DNA of 64,000 bases from Polyangium jinanense (GTDB taxonomy: Bacteria; Myxococcota; Polyangia; Polyangiales; Polyangiaceae): NCBI RefSeq assembly GCF_028435365.1, contig NZ_JAGTJJ010000010.1, forward strand, positions 62,001 through 126,000. The letters are read 5' to 3'. A program made the position numbers and the translations under genes. The notes under the pieces are model-generated. The model saw only the letters and a program-made list of their open reading frames with translations, ran no database searches and was not told the DNA's origin. Below, in pieces: positions 33,248 through 46,360 of the stretch (positions within the stretch are counted from its first letter, which is position 1; the number at the start of each line of letters is the position of its first letter).

Positions 33248-35524
33248 ATGACATCGACCCCGGCAGCCATGAAGCTCGGAGCCGCGCGCGGCCCGGATCC
33301 CGCCCGGACCCCTTCCGAAAACGAGAAAGCCCCCGAGCATGCGAGCGTGGATTTCACGCAGCGCGACGCTCCCGAGGGCGCGTGGTTCGAACGCTGGTCC
33401 GCCGCCGTCCACGTCGAGACGAAGGATCAGCGCGCCCTCACGGTGTGGGCCGCCTTCGATCGGAGGCTCTACGCCGGCGCGGACGGCGAGCCGGTGCCGA
33501 CCCACGGCCTCTCCTTCGCGCTCAGCGACGAGAGCACGAAGCGATACCGCCCGAGGCTGGAGCTCGACGCGGCGCGCCGAAACGCCCTGCGGGACGCCAT
33601 CACGCACGGCACGGCGCCCATGGATCGGCACCTCGCCCGCGCCGCGCTGGAGATGCTCGACGCGGAAACGCTCCCCGCCCCCGCGCACGGGATGCACGCC
33701 GAGCCCACCCTCGACCCGCGGGGCCTCGAGCTGCGTTACGGCGGCAGCCTGCTCTCGCGAAGGCCGGACGGGAGTTATCGGCTCGTGCTCGGGCAACTCC
33801 GCGGCGCGCGCGGCTGCGACCTGCGCTTGCGCGCGCTCAAGCCCGCGCTGCTCCTCCACGACGCGCGTGAGAGTTCTCCCGGCGAGGAGGGGGCCTCGCT
33901 CCACTACACGCTCCCGAGCTGCTTCGTCGACGGCACGATCTTCCTCGACGGCCAGGAGCTCCGGGTCTCGGGGTTCGGCCACTACGATCGCCTGATCGGG
34001 CCTTCTTCCGGCGCATCCGTGAGCGAAGGGCCGAAAGCGCCGAGCGTGGTGCAGCGGGCGTTCCTCCACCTCGACGACGGCAGCTCAGTTGTCGTGCAGG
34101 TCCTCGCGCGGGAAGGTCAGGACACGAAGCGCGCGCGGGCCATCGTCATGGACGTCCGCGGGCGTTCGCTCGCCGAGGCGCACGCCACGCTCGCGCCGAT
34201 CGGCACGTGGCGGAGCCCGCGCTCGTACCAGGAGTATCCTGTCTCCTTCACGCTACGGATCCCCGGCGGCGGGCTCGAGCTCGTGCTCGAAGCGACCATG
34301 CCTGCGCAGGAGGTCCATGGCCTTCTGGGCAGCGTCTCCGCGTGGCGAGGACGCGCGCGTGTCAAAGGCACGCGCTGGGGGCGGCCGATCGAGGGCGTCG
34401 GCTGGGTCGAGCAGACGTCTCCGCCTGCCTACGTCGATCTCGGGGGCTTCCTCTCCGCCGCGCATCGGAGCGTGCGACGTGAGATCGCCGCGCTCGTCTC
34501 GCGCGCCCCTTCCGAGCCGGTGCTCGCGGAGATCCTCGGCTGCGTGGGCCACGAGGAGCGGCTCGAGGGCGTCGAGCCCGAGCTCATCGGCCGTTCGCTC
34601 ACGGGGCCGCTCCTCGACGTCCTCGATCGCGGCGGCAAGGGCTGGCGCTCGTTCGTCACGCTCGCGTGCATCGACGCGGTTGGCGGCGACGCCACGGGGT
34701 TTGCTCCATGGCTCGCGATCCCCGAGCTCATCCACACGGGCTCGCTTCTCGTCGACGACGTGCAGGACGGTTCGACGATCCGCCGCGGCGGCCCGGCCTG
34801 TCACCTCCTCCACGGCGAGCCGACGGCGATCAACGCGGGCACGGCGGCGTATTTCCTGGCCGAGCTCTTCCTCTCGCGCTCCGCGCTCCCGCCCGAGCGC
34901 GCCGAGCGTGTCATGCACCTCTACTTCGACGCGATGCGCGCGGGGCACGGAGGGCAGGCCCTCGACATCGCCGGCCTCGAGGATCTCTTGCCGGCCGCGG
35001 TGGCGTCGGGCGACACGCAGGAGCTCGTGCGTCGCGTCACGGCCATCAACCGGCTCAAGACGGCCGTGCCCGCGGGCGCGCTGGCACGCATGGGCGCGAT
35101 CGCCGGAGGCGGCACCGAGGCGCAGGTCGAGGGGCTCGGCGTGTACGTCGAGTCCATCGGGCTCGCGTTCCAGATCATCGACGACGTCCTGAACGTGCGC
35201 GGCTTCCAGGGGAACTTGAAGCAGCGGGGCGAGGACATTCGTATCGGCAAGGTCACGTTGCCCGTCGTGCGCGCGCTCGGACTCCTCGATCGCGACGAGC
35301 GCGAGCACCTCGCGCGCACGCTCCGGGACAAACCCGACGACGACGCCGTGGTCGAGGACCTGATCGGGCGCATCGAGCGCACGGGCGCGCTCGACGCGTG
35401 CGTGCGCGACGCCCAGAACCTCGTCGAGACGGCGTGGACGCGGCTCTCACCGCTCGTCGCGCCCTCGGTCGCGACCGCGCGACTGCGCGCGTTCGGCTGG
35501 TACGTGCTCGATCGGAGCTACTGA
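33248..35524 (+). CDS. Carotenoid-hydratase-like (CrtC/AttH fold) - polyprenyl diphosphate synthase fusion
   Basis: The protein has 758 residues from the ATG at 33248; upstream TTG codons overlap the preceding gene and were rejected. Residues about 40-390 resemble the CrtC/AttH lipocalin-like family (SLLSRRPDGSYRLVLG, VDGTIFLDG, SGFGHYDRLIG, YQEYPVSFTLRIPGG, EGVGWVEQTS). Members hydrate carotenoid ends or catalyse pericyclic steps. Residues about 420-758 are a trans-prenyl diphosphate synthase with the first Asp-rich motif DDVQD (503-507), then STIRRGGPACH, and the second as DDVLN (645-649, final Asp replaced by Asn), then GEDIRIGKVTLPV. One chain may thus make a prenyl diphosphate and act on the derived product. 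The stop overlaps the convergent reductase gene by 7 bp. Confidence 0.85.
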   Translation: MTSTPAAMKLGAARGPDPARTPSENEKAPEHASVDFTQRDAPEGAWFERWSAAVHVETKDQRALTVWAAFDRRLYAGADGEPVPTHGLSFALSDESTKRYRPRLELDAARRNALRDAITHGTAPMDRHLARAALEMLDAETLPAPAHGMHAEPTLDPRGLELRYGGSLLSRRPDGSYRLVLGQLRGARGCDLRLRALKPALLLHDARESSPGEEGASLHYTLPSCFVDGTIFLDGQELRVSGFGHYDRLIGPSSGASVSEGPKAPSVVQRAFLHLDDGSSVVVQVLAREGQDTKRARAIVMDVRGRSLAEAHATLAPIGTWRSPRSYQEYPVSFTLRIPGGGLELVLEATMPAQEVHGLLGSVSAWRGRARVKGTRWGRPIEGVGWVEQTSPPAYVDLGGFLSAAHRSVRREIAALVSRAPSEPVLAEILGCVGHEERLEGVEPELIGRSLTGPLLDVLDRGGKGWRSFVTLACIDAVGGDATGFAPWLAIPELIHTGSLLVDDVQDGSTIRRGGPACHLLHGEPTAINAGTAAYFLAELFLSRSALPPERAERVMHLYFDAMRAGHGGQALDIAGLEDLLPAAVASGDTQELVRRVTAINRLKTAVPAGALARMGAIAGGGTEAQVEGLGVYVESIGLAFQIIDDVLNVRGFQGNLKQRGEDIRIGKVTLPVVRALGLLDRDEREHLARTLRDKPDDDAVVEDLIGRIERTGALDACVRDAQNLVETAWTRLSPLVAPSVATARLRAFGWYVLDRSY

Positions 35525-36567
35525 GGACGAATCGAGGCCGGGCCCGCGCCGATGCGCACGACGACCTTCCCGACGTTTTTCCCGGTGTGCAGGTGCTCGA
35601 CCGCGTCGATGCACGACGCGAGCCCTTCGAATGGCGTCGGGTCCACGTGGACCGAAAGGGCGCCGGCGCCTGAAAGCTCGAGCAGCTCCGCGAGATGCCC
35701 GGCGATCCGATCGGCGAAGTGGAACAGGAAGAAGCCGCGAATCTCCGCGGATTTCCAGAGCAGCTCGTGGTAGACGCGCGGCGCCGTGGTCGAGGCGGGC
35801 TCGGGGCGCGTGTACTCCGAGACGAACCCGCACACGAGCAGCCTTCCGCGGATGGCCAGGTTCGCGAGCGAGGCGTCGAACAGGGCGCCGCCGACCGATT
35901 CGAATGCGATGTCGACGCCCCGCGGGTACTCCTGGGCGAGGACCTCGCCGAGATCCTCGGTCCGATGGTTCACGATACGGTCGCAGCCGAGCCTTTCGAG
36001 GAACTCGCGTTTTTCCTCGGCGCCGCAGACGCCGATGACGTGATTGCCCGCGCGCTTGGCGAGCTGCACCGCGAATTGCCCGACACCGCCCGCCGCGGCC
36101 GTCACCACGACCGTCTCGCCGGAGCCCATGCGCCCGACCTCCTTCAGGCCGATCGACGCAGTCAGGCCGTTCACGAGGATGGCGAGCATCTCGGGCGTGG
36201 CGCGGGGAATGGGGATACACGCCGATGCGGGGGCGAGCAGGTACTCGCGAAACCCGCCGCCGATGACCAGGGCCATCACCAGATCGCCCACCTTGAGGCT
36301 CGTCACGCCGGGCCCTACCGCGACGACCTCGCCGGCCGACTCCGCGCCGAGATCGATATCGGACGACCTCGTGCTGGCCACCTTGAACGCATCGTAAGCG
36401 GATGCGGAGATGTTCGGGTCCGAAGCGTTCACGCCGGCGACCACGTTGCGAACGAGGACCTCTCCCGGCCCCGGCAAGACGAGATCGGCGTCCACGATCT
36501 TCGCGACGGCGCGGAAATCACGGCTCGGGTGAACTGCGATGAGCTTCTTGTAGGTTGTCGGTAGCAT
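35518..36567 (-). CDS. MDR-superfamily NAD(P)H-dependent enone/quinone reductase
   Basis: The protein has 349 residues. GroES-like N-terminal half (GEVLVRNVVAGVNASDPN, near 35-52), nucleotide-binding Rossmann domain with AAAGGVGQFAVQLAKRAG (about 153-170) and the C-terminal substrate lobe. The Cys/His zinc ligands of classic alcohol dehydrogenases are absent, so it belongs with zinc-free quinone reductases and prostaglandin-reductase-3/ZADH2-like enzymes that reduce alpha,beta-unsaturated ketones. In this cluster it could reduce an enone on an isoprenoid scaffold. It follows the ADC-like gene at 36616 by 48 bp on the same strand. Confidence 0.88.
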   Translation of the reverse strand: MLPTTYKKLIAVHPSRDFRAVAKIVDADLVLPGPGEVLVRNVVAGVNASDPNISASAYDAFKVASTRSSDIDLGAESAGEVVAVGPGVTSLKVGDLVMALVIGGGFREYLLAPASACIPIPRATPEMLAILVNGLTASIGLKEVGRMGSGETVVVTAAAGGVGQFAVQLAKRAGNHVIGVCGAEEKREFLERLGCDRIVNHRTEDLGEVLAQEYPRGVDIAFESVGGALFDASLANLAIRGRLLVCGFVSEYTRPEPASTTAPRVYHELLWKSAEIRGFFLFHFADRIAGHLAELLELSGAGALSVHVDPTPFEGLASCIDAVEHLHTGKNVGKVVVRIGAGPASIRPQ

Positions 36568-36615
36568 GTCGACCGTCCGTGCCTTCCTGGGGCGCTCGCG
36601 CGCGCGTGGCTCGAT

Positions 36616-37593
36616 TCAAAACGCCTTCCAGCGCGTGACGCCGGTGTCGAGCGTGAAATCCATGTCCACGAAGAAACCGCGGACCGCGTCGAAGCTGCGC
36701 GGCGTGAGCCCCAGCGCGGAGACCATCGGGTGGCTGTCGGCGGTCTTCACGTCGAGCGTGTAGCGCCCATCCAGCAAACCGGCCCAGCGAAAGCAGTCGA
36801 TCCGCGTGCCGGCCTCGATGCCGGCCTGATAACAGGCGCGGCTGGGATCCGAAACGTCCCGGAATTGCTTGAGGAATGCGAACCTGGGCCCCGTGCGCAG
36901 GAGGTCGACCATCGACAGGACGAGCCCGAGGCCGGGGACGGTGATCATGGGGCCGCCGAAGACGAGGTCGACGAGCGCCTCGAGCGCGGCTTTGCCCTCG
37001 GTAAAACCCTGCGCCACGACCCCGCGCGAGGTACCTCCGACCCGGTTCACCTGCACGAGGTACTCTCGCTGCGCGAGCACGTCGGGCCCGAAGCGATCGA
37101 AGAGCGTGGGCCGGATCTGGAAGAGATCGGCCACGGAGGGCCTCGTCGGGACCGTGATCTCCGCGATTTCTTTGGGCCATCCCTGGTCCTCGCGCCCGCT
37201 CGCGACGGCGTGGCTCGAGGTCGCGAACATGTAATAGGGGAAGAGCACGAGGCGCGTGGCGACCGGGATCGGACCTGTTTTATCGATCGACACGAGCGGG
37301 ATCCAGATCCCTGCCTCGGTGTAGTTGAAGCTGCCCTGGTCGCGGAAGACCGGCACGGTCGAGGACACGGTGCCCGTGTGGGTGAAGACGAGAAATACCT
37401 GAGGAAAAAACGCGCGGTAGCTGGCGAGGCCCTTCGAGGGGGCGTTCAAGAACTTGTCAGCGAGCGCTTGTTGCCTCTGCGTGTCGCTCTCGAGCGGGAA
37501 AAAATAGGCCGTTACGTTCTGGAGCGCCGCGGGCGTCGGCATCGCTTGGTTGTCCGCTCGCTCGACGTATTTCGGCAAATTGGCTCTGCTCAT
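36616..37593 (-). CDS. Acetoacetate-decarboxylase-like protein, type I paralog
   Basis: The protein has 325 residues, a close paralog of the protein at 27597-28571: both start with a KYVERxDNQA block and share LKQFRD, ACYQxGxEA, LDGRxxLxxKxADSHP and a final FVDMD segment. Here the signature reads ASGREDQGWPKEIAEITV, so the Lys matching the Schiff-base residue of acetoacetate decarboxylase is kept (PKE), while the second Lys is Glu. It may retain Schiff-base chemistry of the decarboxylase or aldolase-dehydratase type. No signal peptide. First gene of a two-gene operon with the MDR reductase, divergent from the type II paralog at 37835. Confidence 0.75.
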   Translation of the reverse strand: MSRANLPKYVERADNQAMPTPAALQNVTAYFFPLESDTQRQQALADKFLNAPSKGLASYRAFFPQVFLVFTHTGTVSSTVPVFRDQGSFNYTEAGIWIPLVSIDKTGPIPVATRLVLFPYYMFATSSHAVASGREDQGWPKEIAEITVPTRPSVADLFQIRPTLFDRFGPDVLAQREYLVQVNRVGGTSRGVVAQGFTEGKAALEALVDLVFGGPMITVPGLGLVLSMVDLLRTGPRFAFLKQFRDVSDPSRACYQAGIEAGTRIDCFRWAGLLDGRYTLDVKTADSHPMVSALGLTPRSFDAVRGFFVDMDFTLDTGVTRWKAF

Positions 37594-37822
37594 GCCTTGT
37601 CTCGGCCGCGGGGTTCGGGGGCGAGGCCCGTTCGTCCGGGCGGAGCGCCCCTCGTCTCGGAGCCCGGAACGCGGATGACGAGGCTAGCCGAGCTTCGGGG
37701 GCGGAAGCAAGTGTCGCGAGGCGACGCTGACTCTTGACACCTGTCCCAATCGAGCCTGACCATGGGACGATGTTCTTACCCGTACAGGTCCGGCTGCGCC
37801 GCCTCGCCGTACCACGATGCGT

Positions 37823-37829
37823 GGGGAGG
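37823..37829 (+). promoter_or_regulatory. Ribosome-binding site fixing the start at 37835
   Basis: GGGGAGG lies 5 nt before ATG 37835 and decides this start against an in-frame alternative six codons upstream. Confidence 0.7.
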
Positions 37830-37834
37830 TCGTC

Positions 37835-38671
37835 ATGTCGCTGAACCCCTACCAGGGCATGAAGCTCGTGGGTCAATGGTCGGTCTACGGCGTCACGATC
37901 GCGCTCCCTCGCGAGGACGTCCGGTGGATGCTCCCCGACGGGCTCGAGCTCGGCGATCAGGATTTGACGCACCGGGATACCCATCCGGTGTCGCTGTACT
38001 TCGGCCACGTGCGCGACGCGCACATGACGTTTCCGCGGTTTTTTCCCCCCGAGATGACGTATTTCGAGCAGGTCGTCGGCGTGCCGTACGTGTACGCGAA
38101 GCGCCCGCTCTGTGGAGGGCGGGTCCGGGGGCCCTTCTTTTACATGCCGCGGCTTTTCTTGACGAACCTGCTCGCGACCCTCGGCGGCATCCTTTTTTGG
38201 GGTTTTCCCAAGAAGCTGGTCCGCGTCGTCGAGGGCACGAACCCCGCGAGGACCGACGGGTCGTATGCCGTATGTCCCCTCTATGGAGGAGGCGACGAGA
38301 TCCTCGGGCTGCAGTGGGGCGCCACGGGGGCGTTCGAGCCGGCAACGGCCGTGCCCTCCTTCCAGCGGCAGCTCGAGATCATGACCCAGCCGCTCGTGTC
38401 GCAGCAACCTCTCTCCGTGGGGCCCCTCCTGTCGTGCTCGGACTTCGACAAACTCTGGCGAGAGGCCGAGATTCGGCCCCTGCGCACGAAGACGAACATT
38501 CAAGAAGCATTCGTGCCGGGGCTCGCGCCCGGGAGGTATTCGTCCGAGGGCATCGACCAATCACCGACGGGCGCGTTCCAGCTTCGGGCGCCCTGGGAGC
38601 TCTCGCTCCCTTATTGTTGTGGAAGAGGGCGCGCCCCGGGGGCCGCGCCAAACGTCCCCTCCATCTGGTGA
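37835..38671 (+). CDS. Acetoacetate-decarboxylase-like protein, type II, with intact PKK motif
   Basis: The protein has 278 residues. The layout matches the protein at 32340: VTIALPREDVRWMLPDGL, CGGRVRGPFFYMPRLF, then ILFWGFPKKLVRVVEG and the ending FQLRAPWELSLPYCCGRG. Alone among the five ADC-like domains it keeps the full GFPKK sequence, so it is the best candidate for true Schiff-base catalysis: decarboxylation of a beta-keto acid, or aldol/dehydration chemistry as in characterised ADC relatives. It probably heads a transcript that also carries the giant hybrid kinase 21 bp downstream. A consensus-like TTGACA lies at 37734, without a convincing -10. Confidence 0.78.
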   Translation: MSLNPYQGMKLVGQWSVYGVTIALPREDVRWMLPDGLELGDQDLTHRDTHPVSLYFGHVRDAHMTFPRFFPPEMTYFEQVVGVPYVYAKRPLCGGRVRGPFFYMPRLFLTNLLATLGGILFWGFPKKLVRVVEGTNPARTDGSYAVCPLYGGGDEILGLQWGATGAFEPATAVPSFQRQLEIMTQPLVSQQPLSVGPLLSCSDFDKLWREAEIRPLRTKTNIQEAFVPGLAPGRYSSEGIDQSPTGAFQLRAPWELSLPYCCGRGRAPGAAPNVPSIW

Positions 38672-38692
38672 GCGCGCCGAGGAGCCATCGCG

Positions 38693-44023
<5,331 letters not shown>

Positions 44024-44031
44024 GCTCTCGA

Positions 44032-44649
44032 TCACTGCACCTTGCAGCGCGCCCCCGCCCCTGCCGCGGGCCGACCATATGGGACTTTCGGCCCCTTCGG
44101 CTTGACGTACACCGCGCCGCCCGGCCCGGGCCGCGGCACGACCGCCCCCGAGGCTTGTGGACGACCCGGCGAGAGCTCCTCGATCGTGAGCACCACGTCG
44201 GCCCCTTCCTGCTCCACCGCTGCGATGCTGGGCCGCTGTGGCGCGTCCTCGGCCATCCCGGGGCAGGGCACGCCCTTGGCGCTCACCGCGACCACTGCCA
44301 CGTCCCCGCCGAGCTTCGGCACCTGGGCTTGCCACGTGAGACGCGGATCCCCCGGCGCGCCGACCACGACGGCGAGGCACGAGCACGTCGCGGCGTGGGG
44401 CGCGTCCTTCGCGATCATCACGTCGTGACGCACCCGTTTTTCGGTGGGCGGCGTCGTGGTCGTCCCGGTGAGCGGCGCGGGGGGCTGATCGAGCTCGCTC
44501 AGCGTCTCGGTGCGGCGGAGCGGCTGGCCCGTGGGATCACCGAGATCCTGGGACCAGCCGGAGTTTGCCGGCGAGTTCTGTTCGCCGCCGCAGCCGACGG
44601 CGAGCGCGAGCACGAGCACGGACGAAAGGGAAAGGGGAGCCTTCCGCAT
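44032..44649 (-). CDS. Small lipoprotein of unknown function
   Basis: The protein has 205 residues. The lipoprotein signal is clear (SSVLVLALAVGC). A flexible Thr/Pro region (LTGTTTTPPTE) precedes a compact domain of about 110 residues with an ATCSCLAVVVG segment and beta-strand character, and the tail is Gly/Pro-rich and ends in a Cys. Family not recognised. It starts 44 bp after the C-type-lectin lipoprotein gene on the same strand, so it is probably the last gene of the kinase-lectin operon and may sit in the same membrane leaflet. Confidence 0.8.
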   Translation of the reverse strand: MRKAPLSLSSVLVLALAVGCGGEQNSPANSGWSQDLGDPTGQPLRRTETLSELDQPPAPLTGTTTTPPTEKRVRHDVMIAKDAPHAATCSCLAVVVGAPGDPRLTWQAQVPKLGGDVAVVAVSAKGVPCPGMAEDAPQRPSIAAVEQEGADVVLTIEELSPGRPQASGAVVPRPGPGGAVYVKPKGPKVPYGRPAAGAGARCKVQ

Positions 44650-44693
44650 ACCCCTTCAGAATCGCACCCCGGGCGGGCCGGCGACAAGAAAAG

Positions 44694-45335
44694 TCACGGC
44701 GCCTTGGACTTTTCGCACAGAAATCCGCGCTTCTCGCCGCAGGCCCGGTCGTCGAACGACGCCGCGGTCCCCGGTGATGCCGAGAGCATCACGCAGTCCT
44801 GTTTGCTGCCCTGATCTCCGGGCACGCCTTCCTTCCACGCCGTGAACACCCACGGTTCGCCGTTCGACCACGAGAACTCGCCCTCCTGCTGGGCGTCCGT
44901 CCCGCCGATCCAGACATCCCCCGACACCACGCTCCCGATGAACCAGAACTCCTCGGCCGAGCTCAGCGCGGCCAGGTCGCCGCCGAGCTCCAGGCAATGC
45001 TCGCGCGCCGTGTTCCAGTCGCGCTCGGTGCCATGGTGCAAATAACACGAGCCCGTCGTCGGCGACTTCCATTGCCACGGCAAGGGACATTCGTCGGGGT
45101 CGGGGTCCGGACAGCTCCGGCAAGACGAGCCCCCGCCGGCCCCGCCGCCGCCGTTCCCCTCGTCGGAGCCCCGGCAGCCGGTCTGATCGATACGCGTGCC
45201 GTCCTGGCAAAGCGCGAGCACCCCCTCCTCGATTCCGGCAATCGCATTGCAGCCGAGGGCCTGGCCGAGCACGAAGAGCCCCAGCCACCAAAAGGGACGT
45301 CCGCGCGGGCGCCCCGTTTGCCGTTTGATATTCAA
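44694..45335 (-). CDS. C-type lectin-like domain lipoprotein
   Basis: The protein has 213 residues. The start is a TTG overlapping the upstream stop (TTGA), fixed by GGAGG six nt ahead. Lipoprotein signal (LGLFVLGQALGC), Gly linker (GNGGGGAGGG), then a complete C-type lectin-like domain (about 90-213): CYLHHGTERDWNTAREHC, GGDLAALSSAEEFWFI, VWIGGTDAQQEGEFSWSNG, AWKEGVPGDQGSKQDCVML and GFLCEK. The conserved cysteines and the WIGG core are present. The usual calcium motifs (EPN/QPD, WND) are not evident, so sugar binding is uncertain. It is third gene of the Ser/Thr-kinase operon, a setting that suggests surface recognition. Confidence 0.88.
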   Translation of the reverse strand: MNIKRQTGRPRGRPFWWLGLFVLGQALGCNAIAGIEEGVLALCQDGTRIDQTGCRGSDEGNGGGGAGGGSSCRSCPDPDPDECPLPWQWKSPTTGSCYLHHGTERDWNTAREHCLELGGDLAALSSAEEFWFIGSVVSGDVWIGGTDAQQEGEFSWSNGEPWVFTAWKEGVPGDQGSKQDCVMLSASPGTAASFDDRACGEKRGFLCEKSKAP

Positions 45336-46360
45336 AACACACCTCCGACCACGAGCCCCGCGCCCGATCCCACCGTCCCCACGCCGGCACGCGCGGGCGT
45401 GCCCTCCGGCGCCGTCAGGTACAGGACGAGCCCTCCCGTCGCCGCGAGGACGCCCGCGATGATCGTCCCCGTCGCAGCGTCGCCGCGCGCGCGCGCCTCG
45501 CTGCGCAGGGCGACGCCCGTCGCGTCGCAGAGGTTGCCCTCGATGCAATGGGCGGCCGATGCGTCGTTCCGCGAAATGGCCTGCATTCCCAGAATCGAGC
45601 CGGCGACGATGGACACGACCCCCGCGCCTCCCAGCGCGATCCCCGCGATCTTGTGCACCGGGGCCCTCGAATTCGGAAGTGGCTTGCCGGCCGGCGGCGC
45701 CGGCGCTTGGGGGACGTCCACGAGCTCGGGAATGGCCGCCGTCACCCGCGTGGCCTCGCCGCCAGGCACTTCGACCTCCACGCGGTAGGGGCGTTTGCCC
45801 TCGGCCTGGGCCTCGAGCACGTGTTTGCCCGGGTCCACGGGCACGGCCGTCCCCCAGAGCGCGCGCCCGAGGACCTGCCCGTCCTTGCGAATCTCGAGGT
45901 TCTGCACCTTCTCGGACCACGGCGCGGTGATGACGAGCCGCGCGAGCCTCGGCTCGAGCGCCGCCGCCCGCTCGCGCGCGACCTGCTCGCGCTCGACCTG
46001 CCCTTTTTCGCGCGCGGCATACGCGGCGGCCCGGAACTCCGCCCAGGCGCTCGCGGTGCGGCCGATTTTTTCCAGACAATCGGCGAGGTTCAAGAGCGTC
46101 CCGACGCCCGCGTCGAGCCTCTGGCTCTCGGCGAACTTGGGGCAAGCTTCCGGATATCGCCCCTCGTCCATCAGCCATTTGCCCTCGTCGAAGAGCGCCT
46201 CCGCCGCGGCCCGCCGCGCGGCGCGGTCCTCCATCGAGTCGGGCGGATTCGCGGCGGCCTGGCCGGAGACAAGCAGGAAAGCGAGGGCGACCGCGGACGT
46301 GAGGATGTTTCTCCTCGGATCACGATGAGCGGCGCGGATCGTATTCGTCATGGGTGTCAT
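45332..46360 (-). CDS. TPR/PEGA-like envelope protein downstream of Ser/Thr kinase
   Basis: The protein has 342 residues. The start ATG at 46360 overlaps the kinase stop (ATGA); a second ATG at 46351 is possible. A signal peptide (ALAFLLVSGQAAANP) is followed by a tetratricopeptide-like region (about 40-120: ALFDEGKWLMDEGRYPEACPKF...TLLNLADCLEKIGRTASAW) and a PEGA-like beta domain (about 140-200, with GTAVPVDPGKHVLEAQAEG). Two hydrophobic segments lie near 225-245 and 290-315. This layout recurs beside Ser/Thr kinases in myxobacteria. It is probably an envelope scaffold; the protein at 49504-50877 is a relative. Confidence 0.8.
   Translation of the reverse strand: MTPMTNTIRAAHRDPRRNILTSAVALAFLLVSGQAAANPPDSMEDRAARRAAAEALFDEGKWLMDEGRYPEACPKFAESQRLDAGVGTLLNLADCLEKIGRTASAWAEFRAAAYAAREKGQVEREQVARERAAALEPRLARLVITAPWSEKVQNLEIRKDGQVLGRALWGTAVPVDPGKHVLEAQAEGKRPYRVEVEVPGGEATRVTAAIPELVDVPQAPAPPAGKPLPNSRAPVHKIAGIALGGAGVVSIVAGSILGMQAISRNDASAAHCIEGNLCDATGVALRSEARARGDAATGTIIAGVLAATGGLVLYLTAPEGTPARAGVGTVGSGAGLVVGGVF
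45342..45346 (-). promoter_or_regulatory. Shine-Dalgarno for the TTG-started lectin gene
   Basis: GGAGG on the minus strand lies 6 nt before the TTG at 45335, inside the end of the upstream gene. It is strong support for this rare start codon. Confidence 0.7.

Noticed and set aside
37734..37762. Sigma-70 promoter at TTGACA before the type II ADC-like gene
   Set aside because: The -35 hexamer is perfect but no acceptable -10 lies 16-19 bp downstream, so it was not listed as a promoter.
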